Source: Cladocopium goreaui
Lineage: Eukaryota > Sar > Dinophyceae > Suessiales > Symbiodiniaceae
DNA length: 64,000 nucleotides
Direction of reading: 5' to 3'
Assembly (NCBI GenBank): GCA_947184155.2
Contig: CAMXCT020001100.1
Coordinates: forward strand, 48,501-112,500
The notes beneath the pieces were generated by a model. The model was given only the letters and a program-made list of their open reading frames with translations. It had not been told where the DNA came from and did no database searches. The translations under genes were made by a program, and so were the position numbers. Positions 59,733 through 64,000 of the stretch are shown one piece after another (the first letter of the stretch is position 1; each line of letters opens with the position of its first letter).

Positions 59733-62700
59733 GTCAGAACCTTCCATATACCAACCCATCCTTTGCACATTCAAAGGTCCATGGACGACTGCGGCATAGC
59801 GCTGCCAGTTTCCGCCAGGCTTTTGAGTCCTTCATTGGTTTCATGATCCTTCTGAGCACCATTTGCACTGGGTTGGAGATTGACCTGGAGGACCCTCTCA
59901 AAACCAAGGGAAAGGAAAGATGGGCATATACTACCAGTGTTGCCACCGGGCTGCCTGTACTTGATCTAATCCAGCGATGCGCCAGCTGTTTCTGGTTATT
60001 CGCTCTATGGTGATTTCAAGCATGTCCCAATGATTTGCGACCATTGTTTTGCCATATGCTGTTGCTTTGCAAGTTTCGCAGGTTTGTGATGTAAGATGCA
60101 GCAATGCAGTCAGTAGCTTAACTGGTCATCAGTTGGAAAAGCAAACATCTCGCGGAATTGGTTTGAGATTTTTCCGGGGCTTCCAACCTGCAAACGTGAA
60201 GGATACGACGGATCCTGCAATGTGGCTGGCGATTACGAAGCTTGGCACTTCAGAGATCATGAGGGAAGTGGACAATATTGCCATGGTCGCAACGTATATT
60301 TGCATTGTTGGGAATTCTCAGCTTGCTGCCACTTTTTTGCACCTCTGCACTGCTGAGGAATATCTTTTGTGCAGCTTGGCTCCGTTGAGTGAGCAAACAT
60401 CTAATTATAGAATCATTCGAAATCATTAGGTCATTAGAATCCGAATCACTGGAAGTTCCATGAAGTTCTGAAGTTCCTGTTTCTGGCTTGAGGGTTTGGA
60501 ATTTGTGGTGAGGGTGCCTGGAACTAGACTTGGATTATCAATTGAATATCAGACATGTAGTAAGCCAAGAGCCATGAGACAGCAGGGTCATGTTGACATT
60601 TGTACGTCTGGGAATGCATTGTGTCTCTTCAGGTAGCGTGGATCTCTGATTCTTGGCTTGTATACAGAAAGCAAACAGTGAATCTCCGTATCCTGTAGCA
60701 TACTGGAACCTGGTCTCTTTGATGGATGTGACACGAGCGTGGCCAAGTTCAATTCTACAACGACTGGTGTTTTAATAAGGTGTCCTGTTTTCATACTGCA
60801 TCATTCTGATGAAGGTAATTCAAGTCGCAAGTTGATTTGTTTCAAGCCTCATGTCCTTTGGACCAGTAGGCCCGGAAGTGAAGTCTGCGAAATGGCAGCA
60901 ACTGAGGAAATGATCGCCAAGCTTTGGGTGCTGAGAAAAAGATATTTTCAGGACACGGTCTTCATCGCGTTGAAAATCCCACCGGACGAAACATTGGCCA
61001 AACCCAGAGATTTCGCGACCGGATTACATTTCTTATCATTTCTTAATGCCCTTTGATCTTTGAGACTCTGCTTCCAGTGGATTTGCAATGTACCATTCAT
61101 TGATAAAGTTGTTGCTTCCCTGTTGGTCCGTGTTGGGCTATCCTCCCCAGGACCCTTTGAACTATGTGGATATGGCCTTGGTGGCATCTCGGCGTGGTTA
61201 GGGATACATGGCAGGACTTCAATGGATGGGACGAAGAGAATCTGAGGACGTATCCGCAAAACATGTATGTTGGTAATCGCAATTTGGGATATGGTAAACG
61301 TTTAGACTTTTTCTAAAAGCTGTTTGCCTCTCATATTTTTATGTTGCTGTGAAGAAATTGGTGGTTTGCATTCTGAACATGTCCTTGTTCTTGCAGCATG
61401 ACCCAGGTACTGTCAGCAGCTTGGTTGCAGGTAATCACACGCAGTGTTTTTGCTCAACATAGAATTTGTTTGCAGCATTGGGGGAGGGAAGGAATATGGA
61501 TTCCAAAGTCCAAACTCATGTAGATTAATTTAAAATCTGTTGGCTTGCTGACAGTATCCCGATGTGGCTTCAGAAACCCTTGAGAGTCGTGAGCCTCAGC
61601 TACAAAAAAGGCTGATGACCAGCGGCTCTTCCCTCAATCCTCGGAGACGTTTTATGAGTTGTTCCATCCCCTCATCGAATCATCTATCCATCCACAGACA
61701 GAGCCAGTGCAGCCAGCAATACTAGCTCGCAGGAAGATCATGTACACATCCCTTGGCGGGGTGTTGCACAGAGTGTTTCAATGACAGAAGGGTGCCTGCA
61801 ATGATCACTTGGGTTCCAGTGCTGGGAGAAGATGGCCATGGGATGTGAACCTTTGACCATTATCCGTAGGTATTCGATGCCTGGATCATGCCCTTCATAG
61901 TTGCTTGGGTGAGCACTGTTAGTTTGTGCAACACCTTGAAAGGTTCCGTTGATTGTGGCCAGTGATGGCCAGTGAGTGCACACATTCAATACCATATTGA
62001 TGGCACAAGAGTTTGGGCGGAGCATGGCGGAGCCAATGTCTCTGATGATGAATGTTTGTGAATGTTTGGAGGGTTGTCTAGCAGTCTAGCCAATGCTTGG
62101 ACATGTTTCACTTTGGTCTCAATGCATTACATGCACACTACTAAGATATTAAGTCACGACTATGAATCTCCATGGTTTGGTGGTCACCGCAGTTTTCCTG
62201 CCCCAGGAAGTCTCTTCTGGAAATCTGATTCTTTTTCGTTTGCTACGCTTGATGCGGCTACTGCGTTTGGTGAAGCTCCTTCAAGTCTTGAGAAGATTCA
62301 GGCGCAAAGATGGCACAAATCCAGGTGTGTTTGGTACCATCCCTGTCGGCCAGGAACTTGTGGCTTATGGTGCAAGGACTAGTCGAGTCTGTGAGCACCT
62401 TGAACTGGGTCATCTTGATGCTACTTGCCCAGCATTGACGAACATCCCCATACATAGACTGGCTCTGATGAGTGCACCGTTTTGTCCAGCGAGGATTCCC
62501 ATTGTTTTGTTGCCTAGATTGCACCACTGGTTTTTGGGGATCGAAAATCTGGTGTTCTTATGCAGGATCGAAAATCTGGTGCACTCATAGACTCATAGAC
62601 ATACCTCCCATACTCAGACTCACATGTGGGTTCGAGAATGTCTTCAAGCCATTGTTGCTCCGCAAAATTCGTGGTCACAGCATGCCTGGCATCTCGTTGA

Positions 62701-63600
62701 GGTTGTGCCTGGTGATGTACAGCTTCGCTGTTTGCTACTTGGATGAAGTGGCTCCCCATTGGCAGATGTGGCTGCGGCAATGGACATCAATGGACCACAA
62801 AAACAAAGTGAGGGGTGAATGGGGAAGCCGCTTGAAGCCATGCGACGTGAGGTTTACGGCTAGCTGTGGATTGCAATGGTGCATTTTCGGATTGGACTGA
62901 CTGCGAGCAGTTTTTCGGCGCCTTGGCGGTCTGGAACTGGTGGCCGTCAAGATCGCGGGCAGGTGTCTTCCGTATTCGATATTTATTGATATATATATAT
63001 ATATGTGTGTGTGTGTATATGTATGTATATATATATATATATATGTGATTATATGCTGTATATCGGTGTGATATGTTCCATGCTTTTCATCGAATCTACA
63101 ATGAGCTGATGGGAAATGTCCCAGGACAAATTAAAACCAATCCACTGGGCCCGTGCCAAGGCACAATCCCTAAGATCATGTACAGCTTGGTGCAGGTTAT
63201 CACGCTGGAGCCGGGCGCTGCGGTCATGTTGGTTTCTGTCAAGGGCACTGGGACCCACTGATGTTGATTGGTTAGGATTTGTTAGGATTATATGGAAATT
63301 ATTGTCATTTATTATGTTAGTTTTAAATATGTTACATATATATATATATTTCTATATACGATTCCAATTTGGGGCATAGCTAGTTCTGAACCACATTCAT
63401 GTGGTTATTGCTGTTTTTTATTTAAGATTGGGATCGTGTCAAGAGGCTGTCGGCTGTTGCCAACAGACTCATATTCCTCAGCCGCCATTGCAGGAGTCAT
63501 GGAATATGACCATTGGACGCCCATTGGTGGAGCGTGAGCCACTGCTCTTTGTCTTGCTTCTTCTGCGACTCGGTGATTATTTGGGTTGTGGGCTATGGCC
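59733..63600 (+). CDS. Voltage-gated cation channel (Ca/Na-type domain), partial, multi-exon
   Basis: Membrane channel of the six-segment voltage-gated family. Exons by eye: 59733-~59937 (S1, FESFIGFMILLSTICTGLE), ~60880-60951 (S2 end, EEMIAKLWVLRKRYFQD), 61151-~61195 (S3, DPLNYVDMALVAS), 62207-~62324 (S4), ~62700-62760 (S5, LCLVMYSFAVCYL), ~62880-62917 (CEQFFG), 63161-~63207 (TIPKIMYSLVQVITL) and 63494-~63570 (ESWNMTIGRPLV, PLLFVLLLL). The junctions make continuous motifs: RYFQD-PLNYVDM, CEQFFG-TIPKIM and ITL-ESW. The pore reads TLESW, with the acidic residue of the EEEE-type filter. S6 is only begun. The gene runs past the right edge, so one or four repeats cannot be decided. Donor sites include GC and GA types. 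Confidence 0.88.
62207..62324 (+). CDS. Channel S4 voltage-sensor exon
   Basis: After a good acceptor (TTTTCCTGCCCCAG) the exon reads EVSSGNLILF and then RLLRLMRLLRLVKLLQVLRR. Positive residues stand at every third place (five Arg/Lys in phase, then Gln, then Arg), the signature of an S4 helix. Two donors are possible: GC after the codon run at about 62299, or GT at 62325. Confidence 0.9.
62986..63048. repeat. TA/TG microsatellite in a channel intron
   Basis: Runs of TA, TG and GTAT between the exon ending at 62917 and that starting at 63161. A shorter TA run lies at 63338-63350. Confidence 0.85.
63161..63600 (+). CDS. Channel pore-loop exons (TLESW filter)
   Basis: Exon 63161-63207 reads GTIPKIMYSLVQVITL when joined to the preceding TTTTTCG. 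The exon at 63494 supplies ESWNMTIGRPLVEREP and a hydrophobic start of S6. The GAG at the end of one and the start of the next makes the exact splice point ambiguous. The joined TLESWxMxIGRPL text is typical of single-repeat and four-repeat cation channels of protists. Confidence 0.85.
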
Positions 63601-64000
63601 ATCAGGACTTCTTGGGATTGAACAAACTGAAAACATCCTGATGACATGCGGTGCAGGACTGCGATCTAGAATATCACCTAGAGCCACTTCTGGCTTCATC
63701 ATGATCATGAATCACCATAGGAAAGGTTTACCCTCGCTTCGTTCCATGTTTGTGTTTGCCGTCGTTCGCTCCTGGCCTTTGCTTCCCTGTTCTGGCTCCG
63801 GGATGCTTGTGGCATTGCTAGTTGATCTTAAAACCTTCCGAGTGCTTGATGGATTTCTCATGATTTTATAAAAGCTTCGGCGGCTTCGAAGCACTGACCA
63901 GGTCTAGTTCTACTGTAATCATGCATGAAGTTGGTTTGTGCCCGCAACATAGCAACCAACCCGCGATGCTGAGGTTTATTTTTCTCACAACCTTTGGCTT
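63601..64000 (+). other. Right edge, intron or further channel exons not resolved
   Basis: The rest of S6 should lie here or beyond the window. No clear continuation was recognised. Confidence 0.4.

Overview
This window looks like nuclear DNA of a photosynthetic dinoflagellate. Five lines of sequence evidence point there. (1) Coding sequence is cut into many short exons separated by long introns. Most junctions have AG acceptors, often with a G after the AG, and many donors read GC or GA instead of GT. (2) All five recognisable protein genes lie on the + strand between about 18.6 kb and the right edge, as expected for unidirectional dinoflagellate gene blocks. (3) There is a nuclear plastid-type ferredoxin-NADP reductase. 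(4) A polypyrimidine tract plus AG sits just before the first ATG of one gene, and a spliced-leader-like remnant sits before another. (5) Simple repeats and very large satellites are abundant. The species cannot be named from this sequence.

Left third (1-18.6 kb): mostly repetitive or gene-poor. After about 3.3 kb of AT-rich sequence with microsatellites comes a small possible membrane-protein ORF (3352-3612). A seven-copy array of ~257-bp hairpin-forming units follows (4260-6054). It abuts an AT-rich island (about 6055-7700) carrying a decayed superfamily-1 helicase on the minus strand. From 8.70 to 17.69 kb lies a ~9 kb, almost G-free satellite of 7-bp units (ACACTTT, ACACTCC and similar). 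Its long open frames are repeat artefacts.

Middle (18.65-32.76 kb): a ~14 kb gene of at least 17 exons for a bifunctional 6-phosphofructo-2-kinase/fructose-2,6-bisphosphatase. It was reconstructed from its P-loop, FDATNTT, RHAES, NELDGGVC, RYPNGESY and SHLAVQR motifs to a stop at 32755-32757. Two TA-flanked MITE-like palindromic elements lie in its introns.

Right third (36-64 kb): two tandem paralogues of a protein-disulfide-isomerase-like thioredoxin-fold protein (about 35.97-42.53 and 46.08-53.6 kb). Both have a YPWCxxC first domain and a last domain that has lost the CxxC. An intronless FNR gene (50623-51849) sits inside an intron of the second copy on the same strand. The window closes with a voltage-gated cation channel (from 59.73 kb, running off the right edge). 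Its S1, S2, S3, S4, S5 and TLESW pore pieces can be read exon by exon.

Functionally, the set covers control of glycolysis (fructose-2,6-bisphosphate), photosynthetic electron transfer (FNR), protein folding (PDI-like) and excitability (channel). Nothing suggests they form one pathway. Exon limits were read by eye from motif continuity and splice-site fit, so most ends carry an uncertainty of a few bases.
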